Below are positions 27,093 to 36,273 of a stretch of 64,000 nt of DNA, piece by piece. The DNA comes from Salipaludibacillus daqingensis (GTDB lineage: Bacteria > Bacillota > Bacilli > Bacillales > Salisediminibacteriaceae), in NCBI RefSeq assembly GCF_029891575.1, contig NZ_JARZHF010000003.1, positions 248,001 to 312,000 of the forward strand, given 5' to 3'. Both the position numbers and the translations under genes were made by a program. A model generated the notes under the pieces. The model saw only the letters and a list, made by a program, of their open reading frames with translations. It was not told where the DNA came from and did no database searches. How positions within the stretch are numbered: the stretch's first letter is position 1; each line of letters opens with the position of its first letter.

Positions 27093-28607
27093 TCAATCAT
27101 CCTTTCTTTGATGAACAAGAAAGCCGATCTCAAACGTTCGTTTCCAAGGTAAATACACATCAGAAATTTGAAATTGATCCATATTATTTGTTATCAGCCA
27201 TTCTTGCGCTCTTTCTAAAAATACACCTGAGACTCTTTTTTCTAGATCAACGGACTTTTCTCCTTCTGGAGCAGTTTCTCTTACAATTTTTCTTATTACC
27301 GCCTGATATAAATAATCTTCGAGCAAGCGAAGGGCAAGAACCTCTTCATTTTTCTTCTGAAAGTTCTTATTCTCTTTTTTCGCTAAATAGACTAATGCAC
27401 TTTGAGCGACTACCGTTCCAATTGTATTTCCAGCTGTATTCCAGCCAGCATATGATAATAATTCTTTCCAGTTCATTTTATTTAATAAGCGAGGAATAAG
27501 CGCTGGGTCAGCTCCGTTTGCATAAGCTACATCCGCTACCGCTATTTCTTTTCCTTTATTTATATAACGTTCCATTCTATGTAACCATTCTCCTAAGTTA
27601 CGATCGGCCGTATGAACCCCCTTCAAATCAAGTTGCAAAGCTAGGTCTCCTTGTTTTTTGCCTGGTACATTAACAGCTAATACGATATCCGCGTCTTTAC
27701 CCTCGTCTTCAAAGGAACCTCCTAAAGCATGAATTTGACCTTTTACCGATTCGACTATCGGTCGGTCTTCATACATGGCGTTTATTAGAGAACCTTTCTC
27801 TCCACTGTATATCGGATAAAATGACGGGAGTGGCTCATGAGCCAATTCAAATACCATTCGTGTCGCCATAACACTGGCTACTTCATCCGCACCGGGATAT
27901 ATGAGAACTTGGTCGAATAATTTTTTTTCATCCGCCTTCTGAGACAACTGTTGTTGTTCTGATATATTGAAACCAAACTCTGACGTATCGTCTTGAGGAA
28001 ATATAAGTAAATCAATCACTTCTTTTTCCACTTCGTCCAACAAATACTGATTCAATTGGAAATTTCTTTTTCTCGTTTCTGTATAGTCTTTTATAATATG
28101 TGCAGGGATCACTCGAGTTACCTCTTCTATCACTCTCTGCGAATCTGACTCTCCTGTTTGCTCTAGTCGATGAGAATGAAAAGACAGTTTCCAAAGTTCT
28201 TTTCCGTATTCGCTCCAGTAGTCTTTCTCCTCTTCATTCACATAAGAGTTCGACAATCTCATCGTTGTGCTATAGGCATAAATTAAACAATCCGGGTTTT
28301 CCTCTTTCAATTCTTTAAGTAGATTCAATCTTTTTTTTGCTTCTGTGAGATCAATAGGGCTAACTCTCGAAGGAACAAGCCCTCCATAAATCAACATATC
28401 AATGGAAAGAACGAAACCTTTAACTTGATCTACTTGCTGGCGCAACCACTCATGTATAGCGCTGACATCTCCGGGATCCTTTAAAAAACCAAGTACCTCT
28501 TTATCAGGAATACGAACGGACCTACCTGCTACATTCATTAATTGAGCTGGAAGTAATCTTGTCACCGGGCGTGCATCCACTGGCAATAATGCAATATCAG
28601 ACATCAT
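27093..28607 (-). CDS. DUF4127 family protein
   Basis: A 504-residue cytoplasmic protein without signal peptide that I recognise as the DUF4127 family from the start LLPVDARPVTRLLPAQL and the segments LSIDMLIYGGLVPSR, YAYSTTMRLSNSYVNEEEKDYW, IFPQDDTSEFGFN and YPGADEVASVMATRMV. C-terminal features are VADVAYANGADPALIPRLL and YAGWNTAGNTIGTVVAQ. The many invariant acidic, Asn, Arg and His residues look catalytic, and homologues often lie in sugar operons, but no reaction is established to my knowledge. AAGGAGG precedes the ATG. It is preceded by the terminator after the alpha-mannosidase gene, so it and the ROK gene may be expressed at a lower level. Confidence 0.85.
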   Translation of the reverse strand: MMSDIALLPVDARPVTRLLPAQLMNVAGRSVRIPDKEVLGFLKDPGDVSAIHEWLRQQVDQVKGFVLSIDMLIYGGLVPSRVSPIDLTEAKKRLNLLKELKEENPDCLIYAYSTTMRLSNSYVNEEEKDYWSEYGKELWKLSFHSHRLEQTGESDSQRVIEEVTRVIPAHIIKDYTETRKRNFQLNQYLLDEVEKEVIDLLIFPQDDTSEFGFNISEQQQLSQKADEKKLFDQVLIYPGADEVASVMATRMVFELAHEPLPSFYPIYSGEKGSLINAMYEDRPIVESVKGQIHALGGSFEDEGKDADIVLAVNVPGKKQGDLALQLDLKGVHTADRNLGEWLHRMERYINKGKEIAVADVAYANGADPALIPRLLNKMNWKELLSYAGWNTAGNTIGTVVAQSALVYLAKKENKNFQKKNEEVLALRLLEDYLYQAVIRKIVRETAPEGEKSVDLEKRVSGVFLERAQEWLITNNMDQFQISDVYLPWKRTFEIGFLVHQRKDD

Positions 28608-28632
28608 CTTTATACCTCCTTATAAATATAAC

Positions 28633-28657
28633 GAACCTTTCTAGTCATGAAAGGTTC
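28633..28657 (-). other. Leader stem-loop before the DUF4127 gene
   Basis: GAACCTTT (28633-28640) pairs with AAAGGTTC (28650-28657). It lies between the GH38 terminator and the DUF4127 ribosome site and has no T tract. It could protect the 5' end of the downstream message. Confidence 0.4.
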
Positions 28658-28662
28658 TATGT

Positions 28663-28688
28663 AAAAAAGGGAGACAACATGCTCTCCC
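28663..28688 (-). terminator. Internal terminator after the GH38 gene
   Basis: GGGAGA (28669-28674) pairs with TCTCCC (28683-28688), followed on the minus strand by six Ts. It splits the long operon into eight upstream and two downstream genes. Confidence 0.75.
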
Positions 28689-28697
28689 CCGTAAAGT

Positions 28698-31316
28698 TTA
28701 TAAATCAGGATGCTGTCTCATCAATATATATGTCACTATTTCATGAGAAGCAACTGTGTCTTTCCATAACCCATTCTGAATGTCAATCTCCTTTAACTTC
28801 TCACCGTTTAAAGACCACTTTTCTACGTGACGCACGGTCGACTCAGCACGAAACACGATCTCTTTGTCCGTAGGGTTCCACAACCTGCATTTAAAGCCCT
28901 GTTCAACTGGACAAACGGCGCTCCATTGCAAATTTTGTTCGTCAATTGTCAACAAACCCTTCTCTTCTTGTGATTCAGCATGGCCGGAGAGGACAAGGGG
29001 AGGAACACGAAACTCTTTGACGGTTCTCAACCATTGGGCTTCAGATTTCGTCTCATTAAACGGTGTAACAATGAGATCAAATGAATAATCTCCTATACAC
29101 TGAGCTTCCGGAGTCTCTAAGCGCGGTCCTGCTCCTCCTCCTCTTGTACGGAGGTCATCTCGAGATAACCATCCAACACTTCGAAGTAAAGTTAAATGCA
29201 TTTCATCCTCTTGCTCTTTCTCGATCACTTGATATTCTTGCAGACCGCGCTGACCGAGTGCAATGCCTTGGGAACGTTGATCGTTATAACCCATAATGGC
29301 TGAGTGCGATGGTTCTACAACGACAGGAACTTCTGTCCCCTTTTTTGCATCTACTAACTCTTTCTTTTTTGCGGGGCGTGTGACCCATTCGAAACTAGAG
29401 TCACTTTTAGATTGATGGATACTAGTTCCAATAGGAAATATCGCTCGTAAACGTTGATCACTAGCATGATTACTTATATGAAAACTCACGTTCATATGCG
29501 TGGCTTCTGTTAATTGGAGATAGATCGTTACTTCTGATTGAACTGTCTCATTTACCGGACCTGTTCGATCTTTATTTAATTGTTTCGGTAGATTCAATAA
29601 AAGGCGGTACTCCATGGTCGAGTATCCATCATTTTCAAAGACTTGTGGAACTTCTGCTAGCTCAGCGAATGTCACTGGATCATTGATTGGTGGTGAATAA
29701 TTATATTCGTCACCCGCATCCATGGATGAATATATATTCATAAGTCCAGATATTTTATTACCAGATTTTTTATCTAGCATTGTTAGCGTTCCATCTTTTT
29801 CAAGTTCAATGAACAAGGAAGAATTCTCCATGTTCCAGCGCTCTAGTTGTTTAAGCTGATTACTTTCACCATATTTGACTTCAAAGGGTGTCATAGACAG
29901 TCCCTTTAAATCTGCGCAATGAAACCCAAAAGTATATTTTGTCATCGACTTGAAATCAGGGGCCGCATCTCTTGGTGAAGCAAAAAGCTCTCTTCTCTCT
30001 GCTTTGATAACAATGGGGGAGATCCTTTCACCTTTTTTGTTATGAAGATAAAACCCTTTTCCGAATTCTTCTTCTTGTTCATTTAACCATAGCTCCCCTT
30101 TAATGAACCCTGTGTAATTCCAGGGGTGAGGATTAAAAACTGAAAAATATTTATCATCGTCAAATGGGTATCTAGAAGCCAGCCCACTAACGAGCCCTGT
30201 TCTCATACCGAGAGTTTCTTGCGCCTCCGCTATGGAAACGTCCACTCGCTGTTCCAACTTCATTGTCCTCGTTTCCATTTCTCTATGTACGTTATCCACA
30301 CTGCATCCACAAATGCTGTCGTGAGGGTGATTTTCTAATAGCAGCTTCCACGAATTTTCTAAGTAAGTTTTTCTGAAACGATGGTTGTTAATAAACGAAG
30401 CATAAGCAATTAAAGGCTCCACATGCCCTGTAAGTTTGTCTTCCATCCGCTGATTTTGTTCTTTTAGATACGTCCTTGTAGACAAGACATTCGGCAAAAT
30501 ATAAAAATGATTATTAGACCTCATTTCTCCTTGATGTTCTGGCAGACGGTCAGTACCTACTAAAATTTTTCTGACATCGCGAAGATAGTCTTCCAATGAG
30601 CTTTGTTTCCAATGAACACCGCCAACGCCTTGAATGGAATCAATGACTTCCTTCATACCTTTTAATGAAGGCATAAGATGGTCTCCACCGTTCGGTAACA
30701 GGAGTTGATCCGAATCTGTCCACGGTAGCACTTTCTCCGTGAAAGACTGGACAGCTTTTTCAGGATTTATCTCATTAAGCAGTGGTTGATAGTACCCATC
30801 AGGCAAGAATATCGCTAATACCGATGATCCATCTGGTGCTTTCCAAACAAATTCAGACTTCTCAGGTAAAACTCCCCTCCATAAAAATGAATTATTAATT
30901 TGAAATTGGTTCAATAATTGCGGCATTTGACCGATATGACCGAACGTATCAGGCAAATAACCAACTTTCTGAACGCCACCCAGTTGCTCCGCTTTTTTCA
31001 TGCCGATCTCTAAATTACGAATCAATGATTCACCTGAAACTAAAAATTCGTCCGCTAATACGTACCAAGGGCCAATAACTAAGCGCCCATTTTTAATATA
31101 ATCAATGACTTTATTATTTAATTCATCATCGTTCTCGATTAAATAATCTTCAAGGGCGGCTACTTGGCCATCTAAAACGAAGGTGTCAATCTCCTTTGAA
31201 TCAATCCCATCTAGAATCCGATCCATCACTTGCATAAACCGATGCCGGAACGTTTCAAATGGTAAGTACCACTCTCTATCCCAGTGGGTATGAAACACAA
31301 TATGTCCTGTTTTCAC
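28698..31316 (-). CDS. Alpha-mannosidase, glycoside hydrolase family 38
   Basis: An 872-residue cytoplasmic zinc-dependent retaining alpha-mannosidase. HTHWDREW (residues 9-16) supplies zinc ligands His11 and Asp13; Asp123 in YLPDTFGH is the expected nucleophile and zinc ligand; HPHDSICGCS near 328 holds the fourth ligand His. A central three-helix bundle and a long beta C-terminal half follow. Length and motifs are close to the MngB/bacterial mannosidase branch (about 870-880 residues). The start is a GTG that overlaps the stop of the FAD oxidoreductase (GTGA), with AAGGGTGG upstream. It should release alpha-mannose, or a mannosyl derivative, from an imported glycan. Confidence 0.93.
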   Translation of the reverse strand: MKTGHIVFHTHWDREWYLPFETFRHRFMQVMDRILDGIDSKEIDTFVLDGQVAALEDYLIENDDELNNKVIDYIKNGRLVIGPWYVLADEFLVSGESLIRNLEIGMKKAEQLGGVQKVGYLPDTFGHIGQMPQLLNQFQINNSFLWRGVLPEKSEFVWKAPDGSSVLAIFLPDGYYQPLLNEINPEKAVQSFTEKVLPWTDSDQLLLPNGGDHLMPSLKGMKEVIDSIQGVGGVHWKQSSLEDYLRDVRKILVGTDRLPEHQGEMRSNNHFYILPNVLSTRTYLKEQNQRMEDKLTGHVEPLIAYASFINNHRFRKTYLENSWKLLLENHPHDSICGCSVDNVHREMETRTMKLEQRVDVSIAEAQETLGMRTGLVSGLASRYPFDDDKYFSVFNPHPWNYTGFIKGELWLNEQEEEFGKGFYLHNKKGERISPIVIKAERRELFASPRDAAPDFKSMTKYTFGFHCADLKGLSMTPFEVKYGESNQLKQLERWNMENSSLFIELEKDGTLTMLDKKSGNKISGLMNIYSSMDAGDEYNYSPPINDPVTFAELAEVPQVFENDGYSTMEYRLLLNLPKQLNKDRTGPVNETVQSEVTIYLQLTEATHMNVSFHISNHASDQRLRAIFPIGTSIHQSKSDSSFEWVTRPAKKKELVDAKKGTEVPVVVEPSHSAIMGYNDQRSQGIALGQRGLQEYQVIEKEQEDEMHLTLLRSVGWLSRDDLRTRGGGAGPRLETPEAQCIGDYSFDLIVTPFNETKSEAQWLRTVKEFRVPPLVLSGHAESQEEKGLLTIDEQNLQWSAVCPVEQGFKCRLWNPTDKEIVFRAESTVRHVEKWSLNGEKLKEIDIQNGLWKDTVASHEIVTYILMRQHPDL

Positions 31317-32677
31317 GTCACTTCCACCCTTTCTACATACTCCGGTTTAACAATATGACCATGTTCATGTAAGTATTTCTGCAAACTGGTTAGATCAATG
31401 TCTCTCACAGATACTTTCTCCTCTGAAGCGATTCCTGCTGCGGTTCCTACTGCTTCACCCATAGCTGCACACGTTGCTTGAATTCTCGCAGAGGAATGGG
31501 CGGAATGCGTGGCAGACAAACATCTTCCTGCAACTAGAACGTTATCAAAATCTACGGGAACAAGAGAACGATAGGGAATATCATAGTACTCATTTTCTTT
31601 GATATCTGTTAACTCTCCGCCTTCCCCTTTAGGATTATGAATATCGATAGGGTAAGCTCCATGAGTGATCGCATCATGAAATTTCCTCGCATATAAAACA
31701 TCATCTCTCGTTAACACATAATCACCAACAATTCGCCGAGTTTCTCGGATGCCGATGTGTGAGCCTGTCGTTGAAATATACGCTCTTTCCATTCCTGGCA
31801 CTTCGTTCTTTAGTACACGCATAACTGCGTGCGCTTGGTTTAAACTTTCTAATTCCGCTGCTGTAATATCTGATCCTGAAATACCGCTCTTTAAGACCAC
31901 TCTCGTCGTATTTACCAAGACTTCATCTCGACGATTCGTCGACACAAAGAATATATAATCTTGAGGCAAAGGGAACTCCCCTTTATTTTTGTATTCTTTT
32001 ACTAAATCTTTAAATCCAGCAATGGAGACGAGTTCCTCGTCTTCAATAAACATGAAATGTTCGCTGTTTGATTGGCAGTATTGAATAACTTCACCCATAT
32101 TGACATTAGCAATTTTAAACATCTTTGTCATCGCCTGAGTCAACCCGTCTTCTTTACGACCAACGACGTATTGCCCCCCGGCTAAATGAACCAAATCCGC
32201 ATCACCTGATGTATCGATGAAATAGTCGGCAGTTACGAGTTGTAACCCACTCTTATTATGAATCACTACTCCTTTAACCGTTCTTCCTTCTTTCACCACA
32301 TCGATTAATACTGTATGAAAAAGGAGTTCAACATCATACTTTTCCACCGTTTCATTTAGAACTTGTTTTAAAATTTCTACATCAAATCCACGGCTTTCTC
32401 CAGAGGCACCTTCCCGCAGAACCACATCATCACGAATATCTTGAAAGATGCCCTTCACTAATGGCTTGTCTTTGACGGAAAAAGGCATAAATGGCCCAAC
32501 CAGTGCTTGTGTGGCATTTCCACCTAGACAATTACTTTTTTCTATAAGCAGTGTTTTAGCACCTTTCCTGCCAGCAGCACAAGCAGCTGTTACGCCAGCC
32601 CATCCGCCACCGATCACTACCGTTTCATAATGAGCTGTGACAGGAAGAGTCGTTTCATATCTAAAATCAGGTCCCAT
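31313..32677 (-). CDS. FAD-dependent oxidoreductase of the sugar operon
   Basis: A 454-residue flavoprotein of the FAD_oxidored (PF12831-like) family. The FAD site is ETVVIGGGWAGVTAACAAGRKGAKTLLIEKSNCLGGNATQ (from about residue 18), and the C-terminal FAD contact is DFDNVLVAGRCLSATHSAHSSARIQATCAAMGEAVGTAAG near 400. No signal peptide is present. ATG 32677 is chosen because GAAAGG lies 6 nt upstream; ATG 32683, overlapping the permease stop, would have almost no spacing. Both ends overlap or abut neighbours, so it is translated as part of the sugar operon. Homologues are often annotated vaguely. Oxidation of a sugar hydroxyl before or after glycan cleavage is an inference. Confidence 0.85.
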   Translation of the reverse strand: MGPDFRYETTLPVTAHYETVVIGGGWAGVTAACAAGRKGAKTLLIEKSNCLGGNATQALVGPFMPFSVKDKPLVKGIFQDIRDDVVLREGASGESRGFDVEILKQVLNETVEKYDVELLFHTVLIDVVKEGRTVKGVVIHNKSGLQLVTADYFIDTSGDADLVHLAGGQYVVGRKEDGLTQAMTKMFKIANVNMGEVIQYCQSNSEHFMFIEDEELVSIAGFKDLVKEYKNKGEFPLPQDYIFFVSTNRRDEVLVNTTRVVLKSGISGSDITAAELESLNQAHAVMRVLKNEVPGMERAYISTTGSHIGIRETRRIVGDYVLTRDDVLYARKFHDAITHGAYPIDIHNPKGEGGELTDIKENEYYDIPYRSLVPVDFDNVLVAGRCLSATHSAHSSARIQATCAAMGEAVGTAAGIASEEKVSVRDIDLTSLQKYLHEHGHIVKPEYVERVEVT

Positions 32678-32679
32678 TG

Positions 32680-33612
32680 TCATCCTTTCACAGCTCCTTT
32701 CATTACACCGCCGATAAAGTATTTTTGCATAAAGATAAAGAAGATGATAATTGGTAAAATGGAGATGATCGAGCCAGCTGCTATTAGTCTCCAATCGGAA
32801 GAGAAGCTGCCCGCTAAAGCATTTACACCAAGAGGTAAGGTATACATACTTGTATCATCCAAAATGATTAACGGCCATAAAAAATCTCCCCAAGACATCA
32901 TAAATGTGAAAATAGCTAGTGTGACTAATGACGGTTTCACAAGTGGCATAAGAATTCTCAACCAAATTTGGAAACTGTTACATCCATCTATTCGCGCCGA
33001 TTCTTCTAATTCATAAGGAACCGTCATGAACGCCTGTCGAATTAAAAAGATACCGAAAGCTGTTGTCGCATGTGGGAGAATCACCCCTGCGTACGTGTTA
33101 TTCAACCCTAGGTCCAAAGCTAATAAATAAATAGGAATCATCAATAATTGGAATGGAATCATCATCGTACTTAATATTAAAATAAAAATGATATTCTTCC
33201 CTTTAAACTTCATTCGCGCTAATGGATAAGCTGCCAACGAGCATAATACAAGATTTAATAAAACCGTTACGAATGAAACAAGCGAACTATTAAATAAATA
33301 TCGCCAGAAGGGGAACGCCTCCATGACTCTAGCGAAATTTGCCAAAGTCGGCTGTTCAGGAATGAATTTAGGAGGATAAGCAAAGATATTTTCTGCTCCA
33401 GATTTCAAAGCCGTAGATAATAACCATAAAAATGGTCCTATTGTTACAATGGTCATCAAAATTAATAGCGAGTATATAAACAGATTATAAAGAAATTTAG
33501 TGAACGGCGTTTTCTTTTTTATTCTTTTCGGCTTTTCTTCTTTCTGAGAATGTTGAGTAATCGATGATTTTTTCATTTCCTCTTCCTCGTCTTTAAGTAC
33601 ACGAAGTCCCAT
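32680..33612 (-). CDS. Sugar ABC transporter permease (MalG/UgpE type)
   Basis: A 310-residue permease with a 40-residue charged N-terminal tail and six helices. The EAA loop ELEESARIDGCNSFQIWLRILMPLVKPS lies near residue 200, and it ends GGVMKGAVKG as is usual for this subfamily. GGAGG lies 7 nt before the ATG, supporting the long N-terminus. It pairs with the next upstream gene. As in the alpha-galactoside operon there is no ATPase gene nearby, so a shared MsmX-type ATPase is expected. Confidence 0.92.
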   Translation of the reverse strand: MGLRVLKDEEEEMKKSSITQHSQKEEKPKRIKKKTPFTKFLYNLFIYSLLILMTIVTIGPFLWLLSTALKSGAENIFAYPPKFIPEQPTLANFARVMEAFPFWRYLFNSSLVSFVTVLLNLVLCSLAAYPLARMKFKGKNIIFILILSTMMIPFQLLMIPIYLLALDLGLNNTYAGVILPHATTAFGIFLIRQAFMTVPYELEESARIDGCNSFQIWLRILMPLVKPSLVTLAIFTFMMSWGDFLWPLIILDDTSMYTLPLGVNALAGSFSSDWRLIAAGSIISILPIIIFFIFMQKYFIGGVMKGAVKG

Positions 33613-33630
33613 GTTTCTTCCTCCTATCTA

Positions 33631-34494
33631 TTAAGCTACTTTTTCTTTTTTACTCATAACTTTCAAGTTTATAATGGAAATAATCAAGGTGATTCCGAAT
33701 AATACAACACCTATTGCACTTGCATATCCCATGTTCAAACGACTAAACGCTTGTTCGTAAATAAGAAATACAATGGTCTTCGAACTATTAAGGGGTCCCC
33801 CACCTGTCATGACATAGATCTCCTCAAACACTTTCATAGCTGAAATGGAAGACATTATGCTTACAATCAGGATAGAAGGAGCCAATAATGGAATCGTGAC
33901 ATGAATGATTTGCTTGAATTTACTTGCTCCATCAATTTCCGCTGCTTCATATAAGTCAGATGGAATTGATTGCAATCCAGCTAAATAGATAAGCATGTAA
34001 TAGCCTAACCCCTTCCAGATGGTTACAGCCATGACCGCAAAAATCGCCGTAGATGTGGACGTGAGCCAGTTAACTGAGCTTAGTCCCATCAGATCTAATA
34101 TGTAATTAAGTACTCCTTGTTCTGCATAAACCCATTTCCATGTGATCCCAACAACAACCATTGAAGTTACAACCGGTACGAAATAAGCTGATCTAAAAAA
34201 ACCAATACCTTTCACTTTCTGATTCACTAATATTGCTAGAAAAATAGGTAATATAACCAAAGATGGCACGACAACAATTAAATATAAAAACGTTTGCCCG
34301 AGGGCTTTCCAAAACAAATCGCTCTCAATCATCGTTTGATAATTCTCCATCCCAACAAAATTAGGATCTTGTATAATATTATAGTCTGTAAAACTTAACC
34401 AAACTGCTTGAACGAGAGGATAAAAAATAATTAACCCTAAAACAATACAGCCTGGAAGGAGAAACAGATACGGGGCAATCTTACTTTGTTTCAT
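33631..34494 (-). CDS. Sugar ABC transporter permease (MalF/UgpA type)
   Basis: A 287-residue six-helix permease starting PYLFLLPGCIVLGLIIFYPLVQAVWLSFTDYN, with the EAA loop LYEAAEIDGASKFKQIIHVTIPLLAPS near residue 180 and MTGGGPLNSSKT near 227. Both motifs are those of carbohydrate-uptake-1 permeases. It lies 18 bp before the second permease gene and 3 bp after the ROK kinase gene. Confidence 0.92.
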   Translation of the reverse strand: MKQSKIAPYLFLLPGCIVLGLIIFYPLVQAVWLSFTDYNIIQDPNFVGMENYQTMIESDLFWKALGQTFLYLIVVVPSLVILPIFLAILVNQKVKGIGFFRSAYFVPVVTSMVVVGITWKWVYAEQGVLNYILDLMGLSSVNWLTSTSTAIFAVMAVTIWKGLGYYMLIYLAGLQSIPSDLYEAAEIDGASKFKQIIHVTIPLLAPSILIVSIMSSISAMKVFEEIYVMTGGGPLNSSKTIVFLIYEQAFSRLNMGYASAIGVVLFGITLIISIINLKVMSKKEKVA

Positions 34495-34497
34495 TTA

Positions 34498-35406
34498 TTA
34501 GAACTCCTTTCCTTCGACTTTCTTTATGATTGTAAAAGCTGCTCCATAAATACCAGCACGATTTCCTAAACTAGCCGAACGCACCAACGGAGAAGGTTGA
34601 GGATTTTGTTTCAAGCATGTTTGGAAATCTTCCCACCAAATGTCTTTCGCATGAATGACTCCCCCCCCAATTAAAAACAATTCAGGGTTCAATCCTTCAG
34701 CTAAGGAATCTATGAATAAAGCTAATTCATGAATATACGATTGAACGACAGGCACAACATCCCCCACATGATGGTGATAATCATTAAAAACATCTGCACC
34801 ATGCCGATAGCATCTTCCGGTTTGTTCACATGCTCTCTCAACAAAAGCTGTTCCTGATAAATAAGCTTCTACACACCCTTTTCGACCACAATTACACAGC
34901 CTACCACCAGGAACCAAATTGGAATGTCCCCAGTTTCCGCCTTTAAAAGAAGCGCCTCTAGATAATTTTCCATCAAACATATTCGCTCCACCCACACCAG
35001 TTCCTAACGTAACCATCACAACGGATTGGGTATGTGGATGGTTACCACGCCACATTTCTCCGACTAGGGCCATGTTCGCATCGTTATCTACAACTACTGG
35101 AAGTTTATAAGTTTCCTCTATAAGGGATTGCAAATTTACCCCTGTCCAACCAGGTAAGTTTTCTGAAGCGAAGTCTACTTTTCCATTTAGATAATCAATG
35201 TTTCCAGCAGAGCCAATTCCAATTCCGACGATATTGAATTTTTTATTGAGTAATTCTGAAATCACTCTCAATAATCCAGATAAGATCTCTTTTCTCCCTT
35301 TTTCTGCTCTTGTAGGAACGTTTATTTCCTCGCACCAATCACCATTACTAGTAATAATTGCTCCTTTGATAGCTGTTCCTCCAATATCTACACCAATGAC
35401 TTCCAT
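34498..35406 (-). CDS. ROK-family kinase, candidate N-acetylmannosamine kinase
   Basis: A 302-residue ROK kinase. The phosphate loop is VDIGGTAIKG near the start, the catalytic region VVDNDANMALVGE near 105 and the zinc motif CNCGRKGCVEAYLSGTA near 170 with an upstream GGNWGHSNL His. It therefore keeps the complete CxCGxxGCxE site, unlike the ROK protein at 26 kb. Two genes upstream encodes NanE, which interconverts ManNAc-6-phosphate and GlcNAc-6-phosphate, so phosphorylation of ManNAc (NanK role) is the likely task. ATG 35406 is chosen over a GTG 9 nt earlier. The substrate call rests on context. Confidence 0.85.
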   Translation of the reverse strand: MEVIGVDIGGTAIKGAIITSNGDWCEEINVPTRAEKGRKEILSGLLRVISELLNKKFNIVGIGIGSAGNIDYLNGKVDFASENLPGWTGVNLQSLIEETYKLPVVVDNDANMALVGEMWRGNHPHTQSVVMVTLGTGVGGANMFDGKLSRGASFKGGNWGHSNLVPGGRLCNCGRKGCVEAYLSGTAFVERACEQTGRCYRHGADVFNDYHHHVGDVVPVVQSYIHELALFIDSLAEGLNPELFLIGGGVIHAKDIWWEDFQTCLKQNPQPSPLVRSASLGNRAGIYGAAFTIIKKVEGKEF

Positions 35407-35421
35407 TATATTCACACCCGC

Positions 35422-36273
35422 TTAGTACAATTTTCCTGTCACAGACTTCGCTGTTTTTTCTTTCATTTCTATGGAAGAGTCAAAATCTTCTAGAGCAAGA
35501 CCCGTACATAATAAATCAATCACTACAAGCTGACCTATTTTTGCTGTCATCGAGCCACCCTCAAGAGGTGATTCTTTCCCGCCGCTTAGCAAGACTATGT
35601 CAGCTAGCTTGGTTATAGGTGACCTAGCATGATGTGTAATAGCAATCACTTTAGCACCATTTTTCTTTGCTATTTGCAGAGAGTCGATTGTATCTTTCGT
35701 AGAACCTGATACAGAAAGACCTATGACCACATCTTCCGATCGAACCGTTGCAGCTGTCATCGCTTGGAAATGTGAGTCCGTTATTGCTTCAACACTGTGG
35801 CCTGTGCGTAAAAAACGACTCTTGGCATCTAAAGCCGTTATACCTGAAGTCCCCACACCAAAAATGTAGATGGATCTCGCTTTTAATAGCATGGAAAGTC
35901 CTTCATTTAGAGAATTTTCGTCAATCATTGCTTTTGTTTCCTGAACAGCTTGGATGATGTGAGAGGTGATACTGTCTATAAAGCTCTCTTCCTTCGTTTC
36001 ATTTTTTGTTTCTTGAGATTGAGCAGAAATATCCTTCGCTAAAGAAAATTTAAATTCCTGATATCCTTTAAAACCTATTTTTCTACAGAAACGAAGAACC
36101 GTTGTTTCTCCCACCTCAGCTTTGTCAGCCAAATCGGTTACTGATGAATACATCACCTCATCCAAATGGTTCAGTACAAACTCTGCAACTTTTTGCTCTG
36201 ACTTGGTTAAAGCTTTTAAATGACTATCAATTCGAATTGCTACCGGTGTGTTTTTATCTACAGGATGAATCAA
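35422..36273 (-). CDS. RpiR/MurR-family transcriptional regulator
   Basis: A 283-residue regulator with an N-terminal HTH_6 domain (about residues 10-85: LTKSEQKVAEFVLNHLDEVMYSSVTDLADKAEVGETTVLRFCRKIGFKGYQEFK) and a C-terminal SIS sugar-phosphate domain (about 115-250: IYIFGVGTSGITALDAKSRFLRTGH and GLSVSGSTKDTIDSLQIAKKNGA). RpiR proteins sense phosphosugars; next to NanE this is typically GlcNAc- or ManNAc-6-phosphate. The start is TTG at 36273, overlapping the nanE stop (TTGA), with GGGGG 7 nt before. It sits inside the operon it presumably controls. Confidence 0.92.
   Translation of the reverse strand: MIHPVDKNTPVAIRIDSHLKALTKSEQKVAEFVLNHLDEVMYSSVTDLADKAEVGETTVLRFCRKIGFKGYQEFKFSLAKDISAQSQETKNETKEESFIDSITSHIIQAVQETKAMIDENSLNEGLSMLLKARSIYIFGVGTSGITALDAKSRFLRTGHSVEAITDSHFQAMTAATVRSEDVVIGLSVSGSTKDTIDSLQIAKKNGAKVIAITHHARSPITKLADIVLLSGGKESPLEGGSMTAKIGQLVVIDLLCTGLALEDFDSSIEMKEKTAKSVTGKLY

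Noticed and set aside
31313-32794. Longer FAD oxidoreductase start with 39 extra residues
   Set aside because: The extension overlaps the permease gene, has no flavoprotein similarity and lacks a ribosome site.
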